NCBI GenBank assembly: GCA_031216915.1
Contig: CM062289.1
Location: forward strand, 62,007,741-62,071,740
Direction: 5' to 3'
Source: Pictodentalium vernedei
Lineage: Eukaryota > Mollusca > Scaphopoda > Dentaliida > Dentaliidae
Length of the DNA stretch: 64,000 nucleotides
Position numbers and translations under genes: made by a program. The notes under the pieces were generated by a model that worked only from the letters and a program-made list of their open reading frames with translations, ran no database searches and was not told the DNA's origin. How positions within the stretch are numbered: the first letter of the stretch is position 1; each line of letters opens with the position of its first letter. This document shows, piece by piece, positions 51,460 through 64,000 of this stretch.

Positions 51460-54400
51460 GTCTGTAAAGGCATTGTATTGTTCCATCTGGATTTATCAGT
51501 GATTCTTAATTTTGTAATGTACCAGGTCCACCAACAAGCAAGGGAAAAAGTTCATCAACAACTGAAACCGCCAGCTTGCTGTGTATTGGGATGTTCCGAC
51601 AATGAAATGGCTAAATAAGCCTGGGATTGGCAATTAAATGTGTGAACATGTGTATAGCATTTTGTTTTGTGTGTGTGTAATCGTCATTGTGGCATATTTC
51701 GTATAGGCCGTCTCACAAACTTATTAAATTTTATAACTGTTTGCCCAGTGGTAGTGCTATACTATGGATGTTGCATTTAAATGATGAACTAGTAAACCTA
51801 TGATTTCTCTGAACCTATATACACTGCTCTGAATTGTGAAATGTCCAAGAGCATCTAACTCGCGCTGAGTAATAATACTTATGCGTTTGATAGCACAGAA
51901 AGTTGGTCTGCATCCACTGTGTGACTCGGTTGTCGTACGTCAACAATGTCTTTGGGTCGCCCTACATGCAACATTTCTCAAATAACCTTCATTAAGTTTA
52001 ATATGCTACATATCACTGAGTTTGCACGTTGATGTGACCTTTAAAAGATGGTTTCCTTGCTCCTAACAGTAGGCCAAATATCATTTTGATGGTTTGAAGG
52101 TCATAAGATAGATGGGTTTTTCAACAGATATTGATTTTATAATTTTTCTATCCTAGTATTATCACAAACGAAGTTGAAGTTTTAAGCTCAAGATAGAAAT
52201 GTTCTGATAGATTCATATCACATTTATATTTTCAACCGATGTTTCCTTGAACATGTATGTGTAATTGGCCGACTGGGTCACTAAACAGGGTTTAGATAAA
52301 CTGTTTGTTTTACTTTGATGTTTTCTTATTATTGTTACCGTGATTCGTTGAAATCTGGGTCATTGGACGCCTTCTCGAATGTCAGTATTCGTTCCTTTGC
52401 CGAGCCCAACATAACGCATTTATCGGTCGATCTTCGCACTCTAAATGCTTTATTATCCAAATTAGTCAATGAGTGCTTTTCAACAGTTTTACGATACGTC
52501 AACAAAACTAGTTGCTGATGGCCATCTTGGATTTCAGCAGTATTGCGTTTGCGTCACTGTATTGCATCGAATTCTAGCAGAATTTTCGAACCGCGGTATG
52601 TGCGCTTCATTGCCTGGTATTGTTAATTTCCTCACGAAGCCCTGACCACGAAGTCAAAGTTTCTCCATGGATACAACAAATCCATCCACGAAACACTTGT
52701 AGTTCAGCGACGATAGCATTTTTTGTTATTTGCATCAACATTAGAAAACTACATCTCCGAGGTTAAGTCATGTTTAAAGTACAATTGAACAGCTTTATCG
52801 CAAACAGCATGAACAGATGAGAAGTTTAAGCATGCAATCACCCAACAACCATGTATGGCTCTGGAAAGATTAGCAGACGCTTCCAAACATAAAAATATTT
52901 ATTCATTTATTCAGTTATTGGTGCTTCAGGCCACATCATCTACTGTGGCTATACCGTGGCCATAAAAGGCTATGCAGGATACGAAGATTCCATCAGAAAG
53001 TGAAATATTTGAATAAAAACATGAAAAATGAACATTAGTGTGACAGTGAAATAAATAGCGAAGATAGTAGTGAATAATAACACCAATCTCTGAATGAATA
53101 TTGAACACGAAACTCTGAATAATATCAAATTCTGAATCAGCCAAACGAAATATACATTTTTCATATGAAATGTAGCCAAAAAAAAACAACAACAAAAAAA
53201 ACAACTAAGACTTATTAAAAAGGTTGATTACTTTGCGAAATCACTGAACCTGGTGAGAATTGGTGCTGTAAAATAGGTCTCTCAAAGACGGCACTCTATA
53301 ATGTCGCAGCGTGATGTAATTAAAATCAGTACAGCATCATAGAGTGCGCTCCACACTCAAAAGCACTGACAGAGAAGACATCCAAGTCGCATATTACCAT
53401 CTTACAAAAAAGGAATGTGTCAGACGTGTACGGACAAGAAGTCACCGTTTCAGTATTACAAGGTCTTGACAGAGCTTGTTATTTGTTGCCTCATTCTAAA
53501 CCGCATGCAACACAGATTTGATGTAATTACCGATATATGGTTTGAAATCGCTGAAATGAATTTTATAATCAGTGATATGCGTGTTAAATGCCTGTTTCGC
53601 AGCACTGTCTGCCCAAGTGCTACCGGAAATGCTAACACTGATGTCCAGGTAACAGGCAAAACATTATATCATATTGATCAGGCATGAGAGTATTCAACTT
53701 TTCAGGAGGTGGCGAAGTGAGTGTAGAACTACATCCCCGTTGACCTTTGGTGACGTCGGCCTGAATGCGAACTTGTCTAAATTTATCGCACGTCGCCTCG
53801 CGAAGAGTGAAATGGAAGTGGCAATTATTTATTACGTTTTTAAATGGGTTTTTCCTCATAAGATGCGAAAAATTAACAAACATGCATTGACTCATGTTAA
53901 TAAAGGATGCATAACTCGAAATAGTATGTTATTATGTTATTAAAACGATAACGGCTCAGTTTCGTTTTTTCATTTCCTTTCGGCGATAAAATTAACAGCG
54001 GAAGTACCGCCCAACGATGCTCGTGTAAACAAAAATAGATTCGCTCGTATGTACGTCTGGTGCTCAGTAAAATCGAGAAAAAATAATAGCGACTTTTAAT
54101 AATCTGACGATCATGGTATAAATAAAATATACACCAAGCTACTATGGGTATATTCTATATATGCACTATACTTCGACTTTAATTCAGAATATTTTTTGTT
54201 TGAACTGCGAAGAGAATGTATCAGATTGTTTTGAGGAAGCAACGTCCAAAATAACAGTAGGTTTCTTAAGATGTCAAGGAGGAAAATGTGGATCATGGTT
54301 CTCGTTTATCTAATCTGATTCTATACGAGGTTTAACTCTAATTCCCAATGGGGGTATGAGTGGGGTGGGGACATATCACTGGATCACTGGATTATGTTAA

Positions 54401-54998
54401 AAAATCCCAAAATCCGAGGAACGGAGACACACTTATAAGCGGGTGTAATGGATTGGCCAACAGTTTAGAAACATACTGGAGTAACAGTTTACGTCTGTGC
54501 CTCTCAAGAGATGGCTTCTATGATTCATCGAGCACTGAATCTATTGGCTATATTCTAAAAAATGCCCAGGATAATTCAATACCACTATTATGAATTGCAA
54601 CAAGTCGTTTGTGGAAGGACTTTCTCGCAGGACCGTACACCACCACTCTGTCGTAATCAAATTTTGAACTCACAAGTCATGTATACAGATGGAGTAATAT
54701 TTTATGGTCAGCACCCCGAGCATTGTCACCAGATACCTGTAGGAGGTTAAGTGGCCCCTTTACATGCCACTCTTAGCTGTTTTATATGAGAAATGAAATT
54801 CCGTTTATGTCAAAAAATAAACACAGGATGTTCACTTCCTTAATAGCTTTTATCGTGCTCCCATCTATGTCACTTCTGGGCCGAGGAGAGTTTCCAAGGG
54901 TTTACGGAAATGAACACAATTTTTTGGACTTCGAGATCCAGAAACCATTTTCTGTGGCCCATTGCTGAATTCTGTTCAAACAGAGATAAAATTTACAC
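51460..54998. other. No gene seen; SINE tail at 52,893-52,975
   Basis: Only short frames without motifs. Near 52,893-52,975 the minus strand ends in CACCAATAACTGAATAAATG, similar to the SINE tails elsewhere. No other feature is supported. Confidence 0.5.
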
Positions 54999-55437
54999 CA
55001 GGCCTGGCATTCTTAAAAATGTAGGAGGGCTAAAAGTCGCTCCCCTCGCGTGTTCTATGGGAGCGATTAGCTCTCCTGAAGCTTACAAAAGCTAAAAGTG
55101 GCAAAATGAAGTTTTATTCTTAATGAATTCTGCCTAGTGGACTTCCTACATTTTATTGGTGCTGCTAACAAGATAGTGTCTGTGAGACTGCTGCACTGTC
55201 CTTTCCACACCTCCGGGCCTCAGCAAGGCCCGGAGGTGTGGGAGAGGTAGTGTAGCCCTCTTACAGACCCCACTAACAAACATGAGGAAGAGATTTGAAA
55301 AGATGTGGGTTTTAGGAATAGGCTGTTGTGGTAACCATTATTTTCTAAGGCCAGGAGGGTTTTTTCGCCCTCCTTAATTTTTTTAAGGCGAGCAGTAGGC
55401 GAGCGCATAAATCGCTCTCCTGAAAATGCCAGGCCTG
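54999..55437. mobile_element. Fold-back element with CAGGCCTGGCATT ends
   Basis: CAGGCCTGGCATT at 54,999 and its inverse at 55,425-55,437. Partial inverted similarity continues inward (GGAGGGC / GCCCTCC, GGGAGCGATT / AATCGCTCTCC). A 37-bp palindrome (CCACACCTCCGGGCC centre, 55,205-55,241) lies inside. Superfamily not determined. Confidence 0.65.
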
Positions 55438-55744
55438 TTACACTCGGTGTTTTACTACTGTAGCAAACTATAATGATGATATCTGCCGTATTCTCTATTC
55501 CGTCAATGATGCCATTGATTTTTACAGAAAATGGGGTAAGAGATAGAATACTAACCTTAGGTACCCACATTTCTTGCTCGTGTGTATCAGATTACGCACA
55601 CGCAACACGAACTTGAAATGGATGGGCTTTTAAACAAATTTCTATAAAAAAGAGGCATACACCCCCTCAACCCCAAGTTAAAAAGATCTTTGAAAATTCT
55701 ACAGGTCCACTTTGTTTTAGTAGTAAGGGGCGACACTATTGGAC

Positions 55745-58530
55745 ACCTTTTCCTCATAAACGCTATACAAATCCACCATCTTGTCTTGTGGGGGAATTTT
55801 TGACAGGATTTCTCTATATACTCTATACAAATCCGCCAACTTGTTTTGTGGAGGTAATTATTTACAGGATTTATCTATATACTCTATACAAATCCGCCAT
55901 ATTGTTTTGTGGGGGATATTTTTGACAGCATTTCCCTATATACTCTATACAAATTCGCCACCTATTTTTATGGAGATAATTATTTACAGGATTTCCTTAG
56001 AAACTCTATGCAAATCCGCCATCTTGTTTTGTGGAGGTAATTATTTACAGGATTTCTCTATATACTCTATACAAATCCGCCATCTTGTCTTGTGGGGGAA
56101 GTTTTGAGAGGATTTCTCTATATACTCTACACAAATCCGCCATCTTGTTTTGTGGAGGTAATTATTTACAGGATTTCCCTATATACTCTATACAAATCCG
56201 CCATCTTGTCTTGTGGTGGGACTTTTGACGGGGTTTCTCTATATACTCTATGCAAATCCGCCATCTTGTTTTGTGGAGGTAATTATTTACAGGATTTCTC
56301 AATATACTCTATACAAATCCGCCATCTTGTTTTGTGGAGGTAATTCTTCACGGGATTTCTATATATGCTCTATACAAATCCGCCATCTTGTTTTGTGGAG
56401 GTAATTATTTACAGGATTTCTCAATATACTCTATACAAATCCACCATCTTGTTTTGTGGAGGTAATTATTTACAGGATTTCTCTATATACGCTATACAAA
56501 TCCGCCATCTTGTTTTGTGGAGGTAATTATTTACAGGATTTCTCTATATACTCTATACAAATCCGCCATCTTGTCTTGTGGGGGAAGTTTTGAGAGGATT
56601 TCTCTATATACTCTACACAAATCCGCCATCTTGTTTTGTGGAGGTAATTATTTACAGGATTTCCCTATATACTCTATACAAATCCGCCATCTTGTCTTGT
56701 GGTGGGACTTTTGACGGGGTTTCTCTATATACTCTATGCAAATCCGCCATCTTGTTTTGTGGAGGTAATTATTTACAGGATTTCTCAATATACTCTATAC
56801 AAATCCGCCATCTTGTTTTGTGGAGGTAATTCTTCACGGGATTTCTATATATACTCTATACAAATCCGCCATCTTGTTTTGTGGAGGTAATTATTTACAG
56901 GATTTCTATATATACTCTATACAAATCCGCCATCTTGTTTTGTGGAGGTAATTATTTACAGGATTTCTGTATATACGCTATACAAATCCGCCAACTTGTT
57001 TTCTGGAGGTAATTATTTACAGGATTTCTCTATATACTCTATACAAATCTACCATCTTGTTTTGTGGAGGTAATTATTTACAGGATTTCTCTATATACTC
57101 TATACAAATCCGCCATCTTGTTTTGTGGAGGTAATTGTTTACAGGATTTCTCTATATACTCTATACAAATCCGCCATCTTGGTTTGTGGAGGATACTTTG
57201 GCAGCATTTCCCTATATACTCTATACAAATTCGCCACCTATTTTTATGGAGATAATTATTTACAGGATTTCCTTAGAAACTCAATACAAATCCGCCATCT
57301 TGTTTTGTGGAGGTAATTATTTACAGGATTTCTCTATATACTCTATACAAATCCACCATCTTGTTTTGTGGAGGTAATTATTTGCAGGATTTCTCTATAT
57401 ACTCTATACAAATCCACCATCTTGTTTTGTGGAGGTAATTATTTGCAGGATTTCCTTATATACTCTAAACAAATCCACCATCTTGTTATGTGGAGGTAAT
57501 TATTTGCAGGATTTCCTTATATACTCTAAACAAATCCACCATCTTGTTATGTGGAAGTAATTATTTACAGGATTTCCTTAGAAACTCAATACAAATCCAC
57601 CATCTTGTTTTGTGGAGGTAATTATTTACAGGATTTCTCTATATACTCTATACAAATCCACCATCTTGTTTTGTGGAGGTAATTATTTGCAGGATTTCCT
57701 TATATACTCTAAACAAATCCACCATCTTGTTATGTGGAGGTAATTATTTGCAGGATTTCCTTATATACTCTAAACAAATCCACCATCTTGTTATGTGGAA
57801 GTAATTATTTACAGGATTTCCTTATATACTCTAAACAAATCCACCATCTTGTTATGTGGAGGTAATTATTTACAGGATTTCTCTATATACTCTATACAAA
57901 TCCACCATCTTGTTATGTAGAGGATATTTTTGACAGTATTTCCCTATGTACTCTATACAAATCCGCCAACTTGTTGTGTGTAGGTAACTATTTGCAGGAT
58001 TTCCTTATATACTCTAAGCAAATCCACCATCTTGTTATGTGGAGGTAATTATTTGCAGGATTTCCTTATATACTCTAAACAAATCCACCATCTTGTTATG
58101 TGGAGGTAATTATTTACAGGATTTCCTTATATACTCTAAACAAATCCACCATCTTGTTATGTGGAGGTAATTATTTACAGGATTTCTCTATTTTCTCTAT
58201 ACAAATCCACCATCTTGTTTTGTGGAGGATATTTTTGACAGTATTTCCCTATATACTCTATACAAATCCGCCATCTTGTTTTGTGGAGGTAATTATTTAC
58301 AGGATTTCTCTATATACTCTATACAAATCCACCATCTTGTTTTGTGGAGGATATTTTTGACAGTATTTCCCTATATACTCTACACAAATTCGCCACCTTG
58401 TTTTGTGAGCTCGGGGGCGTCGACAGGATTTCCCTGTATACGCTAGGTCTTCTACCATTCTGTTTTTATGGCGGGAATGTTGTGGAAAAGAGCATTCTAT
58501 TTTTTTCCCTATATACTCTATACATTTCCG
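55745..58530 (+). repeat. 61-bp satellite, about 45 copies, with higher-order repeat
   Basis: The unit TAATTATTTACAGGATTTCT + CTATATACTCTATACAAATC + CGCCATCTTGTTTTGTGGAGG is 61 bp. Since 61 is not a multiple of 3, reading frames cycle every 183 bp and give spurious 60-100 residue frames. The block from 56,031 recurs almost unchanged from 56,517 (about 486 bp, eight units), a higher-order duplication. From ~57,420 a variant (TTGCAGGATTTCCTTATATA, TTGTTATG) dominates. Confidence 0.97.
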
Positions 58531-59570
58531 CCATTGTGGTGTTTGAGGAGGGAATTTGTGCCATATAGCGCCAGTTTGTTGATTTGTTCGTGATAGCGGA
58601 CATTGAGACTAGGGCCTTCCACCAAACATAATAATTCATTTTCATTACGTTTTTAATATATATGTAGTATGCTTTTCTAAATAAAGTTTTAATATTCATA
58701 ATATTCGGATCTCTTTCACCGTTCCAGTAACATATATGTCGAGAGAACATTTTTCCACCAAAAACATTAGTGACAGATATGTGTAAGCAGCGCCATTAAA
58801 ATACTGCATATTTTCGTCATTGTGTTGTCTTTCATTTGTCAATAGATCATTGTTTCCGCAAACAATCACTATTGGCCATTTGAAAGATAGCATGAAAAGG
58901 AGGACAGTTTCTACTAACACCACGGCGAAAAAGCAAGGGTGATTAATTAAGTTCCAAGTGTATATATAAATAGTAAAATGTCCTTGAATATTACTTCGGA
59001 TGGTAATCAGATCATACCGTTTATATAGACTACCTGCCCTAGGGGAAAGCGGCAGGTGCATATATATAACTTTGTCAGATTGCCTTCATGCTCGGGAGAT
59101 TACTCCTTTCTAGGCGGCTTTCACTTTTGACTAATTCATATTAGGTTACGTTAAGTGCCACACCAATGTACACCGCATTGTGGTAACGTACAGATTATGC
59201 GTCACACGCCTCCAAACTATTAGATGAGAGTTAAAACAAATTGATCGAGATGGAAGTACGTCCTACAGGTGATGTATTACTTGGCAAATGGCTCCTAATC
59301 ACGACCCCAGTTGGTAAAAGTTCAAATGTAGTTTGAAATTTTCTTTGCTGCAGGAATCACACAAATTGGGCTATGTGCGTACTGCTAGTGCCTTAATTTT
59401 GTTTGAAAATGCACAGTGCTGTATATAATTTTGACCTAAGACATCCGTCCAGTCGTAATATGAAGTATGATGCTTAAAAGCAGAAATATCTTGAGTTTCG
59501 GGTTTCCTTTTAAGTGTTTCCTGCAAGAGTAAAGCAGCATGTTAATATTGTTGGCTTAGAAGGCCAGGTT
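58531..59570. other. No gene seen
   Basis: No coding motif or shared repeat found. Confidence 0.5.
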
Positions 59571-59572
59571 CA

Positions 59573-59824
59573 TTAACCCTTAAGTCCTCAGATTAATTTT
59601 AAAGTATTTATGGCCTTTTTCTGCTTTCATAGTTATTGATGACTTGGCAGTGGTTCTACATCACTGCTGGCTGCCTATACAGGCAGCCAGCAGTGATGTA
59701 GAACCACTGCCAGGGAAAATTCAGTCTACACACAAGAGTAATAAAAAAGATTACACAAGGGAGCACCTGCTTCAATGCAATATAAAAGTGGCGGTTTGGG
59801 GCTATATGGGGGCTTAAGGGTTAA
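59573..59824. mobile_element. piggyBac-like palindromic MITE, second family
   Basis: TTAA at both ends. Left end TTAACCCTTAAGTCC, right end GGGGGCTTAAGGGTTAA. The core is a perfect palindrome CAGTGGTTCTACATCACTGC + TGGCTGCC around a 4-bp centre. Layout as in the TTAACCCTTTACC family but different sequence. Confidence 0.82.
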
Positions 59825-60358
59825 AAGTCGTTCTGAAACCTCGACAAGTCCCTTGTATTATATTGTTTTTGTGTTTGATATACATGTATAGCTAGAGATT
59901 TAGATGGTGGGCGAAATAGCCCGATAGTTTCTTGTGCATCGTTACCCGAACGTTTCAACGATGCATTCATCACCTGTCATCTGCTCGAAGCCTTCAAACC
60001 TGTTGCGAATAACAAGGCCTCGAAGTGCTTTGGATGTTCTGTCTGATAACTGTTATTGTTTTTCTACATTATTTTTGTCTCTTTCTTGTTTCCTCTTATT
60101 ACTCTGACTCAAATTTTGTTGCTGTGTTCTTTGTTTTTGATCTGGTTTCGGTTTGTTTGTTAGACAGATTTCTCTGTTCTGATTTACAGTTTTCTTCTTT
60201 GTATTGCTCCGATTTTGGTGTACGTTTTGTTTGTTCGTCTTTTGTTATTTTCTCTGTTGATGCTTGAACAGTTGAGTATAAATGGCACACTGAACTATTA
60301 GTTTTGAGTAAATAATTTGGAGTTGCCACTAGTAGTAGAGATTCGCATCTCGACACCG
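59825..60358. other. No gene seen
   Basis: T-rich DNA with short frames; nothing recognised. Confidence 0.45.
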
Positions 60359-60366
60359 GTTGGCTG

Positions 60367-61014
60367 TAGGGCTGCAACGATACGTCTCATTCACGATATA
60401 ATATGTATCGCGATTTTTTTTCACGATACGATTTTTTCACGATACATTACATGCAGTGCACTGAGAGTGAATTATCAGTAATAAAAGGCCCACACACTGC
60501 ACAGAGTCCAACTTTCATTTGGCCAGTAACATCCAATTTCTTTTTTAATGCTTGAGAAAGACAAGCAAGTTTCAGCCAAGGGACCTCTGGGAGTATGGGT
60601 TCAACTCAGAGGTGAGAGGTCTGTTGCCTCAAATTATGCTTATAAATTAGACCGAGTTGATATTTTACTGAAATACAAATGAACAAGTGGAATCACAGGA
60701 GTCTAAAATTCTATCAGTATAGCTAAAATTCACTATCAACGTGATATTTACGTTCCCAACGTAATCCCCTTGTGAACGTAAAAATCACGTTGAAAGTGAA
60801 TTATAGCTATTTTGATAGAATTTCAGACTCCTGTGTTGGAATTATAAGTTGGAAAAGCACAAAATAGACTTGTTGGGCCTGAAAATGCAACGTCTGACTG
60901 CATCATGCCAACCTTCTGGAAGTGTATCATGATACACATGACACGATACGATATGCGTATCGTGTACAAATGTATCGCGATGCATTGAAATCGCGATGAA
61001 TCGTTGCAGCCCTA
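60367..61014. mobile_element. hAT MITE with 8-bp target duplication
   Basis: Ends TAGGGCTGCAACGATAC and (inverted) TAGGGCTGCAACGATTC, typical of hAT MITEs. The flanking 8 bp GTTGGCTG are identical (60,359-60,366 and 61,015-61,022). Inside, 60,693-60,838 is a long imperfect palindrome (ACAGGAGTCTAAAATTCTAT ... inverse) around ACGTTCCCAACGTAATC. Exact duplication suggests a fairly recent insertion. Confidence 0.92.
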
Positions 61015-61022
61015 GTTGGCTG

Positions 61023-61769
61023 GATGAGGTTCGCATAAGGGTGAACCTCATTCGGATAGAGGGGCACAGGAGGTTGATGGGAGGGGCTAAGGGGGGATTT
61101 GTTTTAAAAATTACATCTTTAAAAAAATGAATGTTTTAATAATTAAATTTTAATTGCTATGACGTCATACCCACCAACCCATCACCCGGCCCATCCCCTT
61201 ATACATTTATAACGATTTATAACTTGAATGACTTTTGAACATTTAAATGAAATGGGTAATTAATTTTAATTTTAATTTAAATGGTGTAACATTTATAAAT
61301 ACCAATAACTGAAAAGCTTAACAAGCTGGTCTTCAATAATTTTCGTTAAAGGGCCTGAACAAATTGGAATGGGTATGCTATAGTGAAACCGTAAAGCGCG
61401 TTTTTTATGTTCAATGATGACCAGTTTACTGAATCAACGCTCCACCCCTTTGTTGTAACACATTTAAACATGAGCGAAATTTAAATGGCGGAGGTTCGGA
61501 TAGCATCTTTAACTGAAAAAGTTGATAATCTTATTTAACAAGTTGGTGTTTTGAAAAGCAAGTTCTGACATAGGTTTTGTTGTAAGACAGCTCATTCATT
61601 ACGGTTTGTCGCTTACAAAGACACCCTTAAGATAAACTGTTATTTCAAACAATACTAGTTGTATTAAACAATGGATTGCACCCTTTCTACTGCTTTTTCT
61701 CATAGAAATACTTATGTCCAATAATTGATAAAGTCAAGTTAAAGTAATGTCCAACCACGGTTTTCTCAA
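61023..61769. other. No gene seen
   Basis: AT-rich DNA; nothing recognised. Confidence 0.45.
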
Positions 61770-62452
61770 AGGTGATAAAATTAAGGTGATAAGCCCTGTG
61801 ACTTCAGTTGTTTATTGGCTGAATCAATGGAATGTATCATAAAAAAACATCCCACGGCAGACGTTTTTGCCAGCCTTTACCGAATTTTTATATTAAATTA
61901 TAGACGATCCATTCATTTGGCGGAGAGCCCTCCTACCAAAATTGGCGAAGTTGGCCCGCCGATATTTGGCGATACAGCAATATCAGCTTCATCTGAACGC
62001 CTATTTTCCATGAAAGGACTGGTATTCGAGCAACGGCGGATGTCTCTTTCTATGGATACGGCCGCAGCGATTGTATTCTTAAATGAAAACATCGCTGAAT
62101 GTTAGACTACTGAATATTAACTACTCGTCCCCTGAGTTCCAATGTGTTCTATGTGCCAGCAGGCACATAGAACACAGTGGAACTCAAAAGACGAACTGTA
62201 CGTAATAAAAATGGCCGAAATTATAAAAAAAATTGTTCATGTTAACATTTAACGTCATTTAACACGTTAACGCAGAATGAATTATTTAACACGTTAACGT
62301 GTTAAGGAAAGTTTTAACTCCTCCCAGCCCAGGTTGTAAAATTAAGGTAATAAGCCCTGCGATTTCAATTGTTTATCGGATGAAATGTATCATAGAAAAC
62401 ATACCACGGTAGATGTTTTTTGCCAGCCTTTACCGAATTTTTACTTTTTGAT
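61770..62452 (+). repeat. Direct ~120-bp repeats around the hAT relic
   Basis: AAATTAAGGTGATAAGCCCT ... GCCAGCCTTTACCGAATTTT at 61,780-61,890 recurs with about 15 % change at 62,338-62,450. Between them are the hAT fragment, a palindrome at 62,134-62,185 (GAGTTCCAATGTGTTCTATG ... inverse) and two TTAACACGTTAACG motifs. Confidence 0.82.
61815..62105 (+). pseudogene. hAT transposase C-terminal (dimerisation) fragment
   Basis: About 96 residues. ISASSERLFSMKGLVFEQRR + MSLSMDTAAAIVFLNENI matches the end of the hAT family C-terminal dimerisation domain (SxxSERxFSxxG ... RxxLxxxxxxxLxFLxxN). The catalytic part is absent, so it is a 3' relic. It is flanked by direct repeats (61,770-61,895 and 62,334-62,452). 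Confidence 0.85.
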
Positions 62453-64000
62453 GTTTACTGATGAATAAGCCGACCATAAAAAACATGAAAGAACTATCAT
62501 TCCATCACAAACGTTTTGATAAAAAAAAATCGATGTTTACCGAAAAATTTATCATAAATGCGCGAAAAGGCCTAGTTCTCTCCCCTTCCGTCGTACAGGT
62601 TCTTACTGTGCCTTTGGATAAAATCAGCGTATCGGCAGTCCTTCAGAACCCTCCTTTGCCTACAATAAAGACCCCATCCCACTGTAAAAGTTTATAGGTA
62701 TAGATCGTATTACCCGATGAAGCACAAAGGAACCCCAAAAATATTCCATGGGAAGGGGCTACGCGACTGGGTATTACCCACCCAAGAATGCGAGATTGGT
62801 GCAGACTTTCGGTATTTGGAAAAAATAACATATCCGTACCCCATCTCCTCGAGCTATAATGACTGATAAATGCAGTTTGTAGAAATATACAGGTGACAAG
62901 CAACGAGAAAGTTATTTAGGCGTAACATTAGATTCCGCTTACAACAAAAAGAGTAAACCCTGATTGTTTTATAACAAAACATCGCAAGATGTAGTAATTA
63001 GTCCGTCTATATTTACCGCAAAACCAAGGTTTCGCCATAATCACGCTTTTGAAGCCCCAACTCCCATTATACAGTTTTTTGACTTGTACTTTACAAACCT
63101 ACCTGTATAAATTTGTCCAAATGTTTGTTTTAATTTCATGTGACCATGTTAAATTGGATAAAAGCTGGTTTTTGATACTTAAGGTGATTCTAAAGTCATG
63201 GCTGCCAACATGGAAGCCAGAAACACAGAAAAATGTGAACAATGTGTGCAACGAAACAGCCTTACCCTTGGATACCAGGGTTGGGGGGGAATGGTCATGT
63301 CACATAGAACGTGGTGGGACCCGCAAAATATGTATTTAACAAATTTACGAGTCATTTGGAGACATTAGAAAATGTGTACTGTCAAACAGTCGGAAATGGC
63401 GTGGGCAGGATTTCAAAAAATAGCGAGACGCCTTACCTTCCAATGAACAACCAACGTGAGCTATCAATAATGTACAGCAACAGTTGAGTCTTAATTTTTA
63501 ATAAAACACATCGAAGATAGAACTGAGCACGTTGTCAACATGGGTCGTTTCAGTCTCAAAAGTGTCCGCCATGTTTACGGTAGGAAATTCAAAACTCTGA
63601 AGGTTGTGGGCAACATTACGACAAAAGATCTCGCCATATGTCCCGTAAATTCTCATGACAATGCCACTGCTGAAATTCTGATTATCGATATATCTCAAGG
63701 GAAGCAGACTAATAGAGGCAAATTGCATTGATTGTCTGTTCTATGTAAATATTCTTCCCTCACCAACTGAAGCAATAAATTTGTTTACATGGATCGACCT
63801 TGCCATTAGTTTGTATTCATGCGCCAAAATTACCAATAGAGATAAAAAATTTCAATTTTCTGGTTGCTTTTTCACTTCTTTTAATCGCAAATCGGGGGAA
63901 CTATTGTTCGTCATGTAATATTGATGGTTAACTTTATTGGTCTGTCATTCGATCCCGTTTCTAGTTTCGGCGAGTTCCAGAAATAATGCTCCTAATTTTG
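62453..64000. other. No gene seen
   Basis: Short frames on both strands (for example 63,540-63,731) have no known motif. No repeat recognised. Confidence 0.45.

Noticed and set aside
32410-51618. Host gene interrupted by the Polinton
   Set aside because: Frames on the two flanks (ending in and resuming after GCTGTG) show no known domain; not enough to call a gene.
53415-53943. Overlapping frames on both strands of about 90 residues
   Set aside because: No motif, no consistent coding signal, both strands equally open.
55781-58446. Many 60-108 residue frames with similar sequence (IYRISLYTLYKSAILF)
   Set aside because: They are readings of the 61-bp satellite in rotating frames; no sign of selection for protein.
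1-64000. tRNA, rRNA or CRISPR
   Set aside because: The only tRNA-like sequence is the SINE head at 7733; no rRNA similarity and no spacer-repeat arrays were seen.

Overview
The window is eukaryotic and animal-like: AT-rich, gene-poor, with no recognisable intact host gene. It is packed with LINE and SINE fragments, palindromic MITEs, tandem satellites and one nearly whole Polinton/Maverick. The mix (Jockey/CR1-like LINEs, tRNA-derived SINEs, Tc1, hAT, piggyBac-like and pogo-like DNA elements, Polinton) suggests a marine invertebrate, but the sequence alone does not fix the phylum.

Layout. 1-1.85 kb: decayed LINE. 2.2-10.2 kb: microsatellite, fold-back repeats, a SINE and several palindromic MITEs. 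10.9-11.9 kb: broken Tc1-like transposase. 12.9-17.8 kb: minus-strand LINE with zinc-finger, SGNH-esterase, endonuclease and RT parts. 19-25.5 kb: further MITE copies, nested and tandem. 26.0-29.4 kb: a 3.4-kb element with long inverted repeats, AGTAGT termini and a perfect 6-bp target duplication (GGTGCA), probably a Polinton deletion derivative. 30-31.9 kb: minisatellite, large palindrome and MITEs. 32,554-51,453: an 18.9-kb Polinton with ~450-bp inverted repeats and a perfect 6-bp target duplication (GCTGTG). 55.7-58.5 kb: 61-bp satellite with higher-order structure. 59.5-62.5 kb: piggyBac-like and hAT elements and a hAT transposase relic.

The Polinton carries the hallmark set: protein-primed polB, RVE integrase with chromodomain, A32-like packaging ATPase, adenain-like protease, double-jelly-roll major capsid and penton-like minor capsid proteins, and small basic, membrane and core proteins. 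It looks almost whole, with about one break (in polB), and recent, because the target duplication is exact and the inverted repeats differ mainly by one 16-bp unit. Its unusual cargo is a histone H4-like histone-fold protein, a BIR (IAP) protein and a double CCHC zinc-knuckle protein.

The most interesting signal is regulatory. Two divergent gene pairs, one at each end of the Polinton, share near-identical ~195-bp palindromic bidirectional promoters with outward TATA boxes. All four genes are followed by a stem-loop fitting the replication-dependent histone mRNA 3' end consensus (GGYYYUUHUHARRRCC, then an ACCA-like flank and an AAAGAG purine element). The element appears to use histone-type gene architecture: divergent pairs, histone 3' processing and, in one case, an H4-like product. 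This suggests S-phase-coupled expression of its terminal genes.
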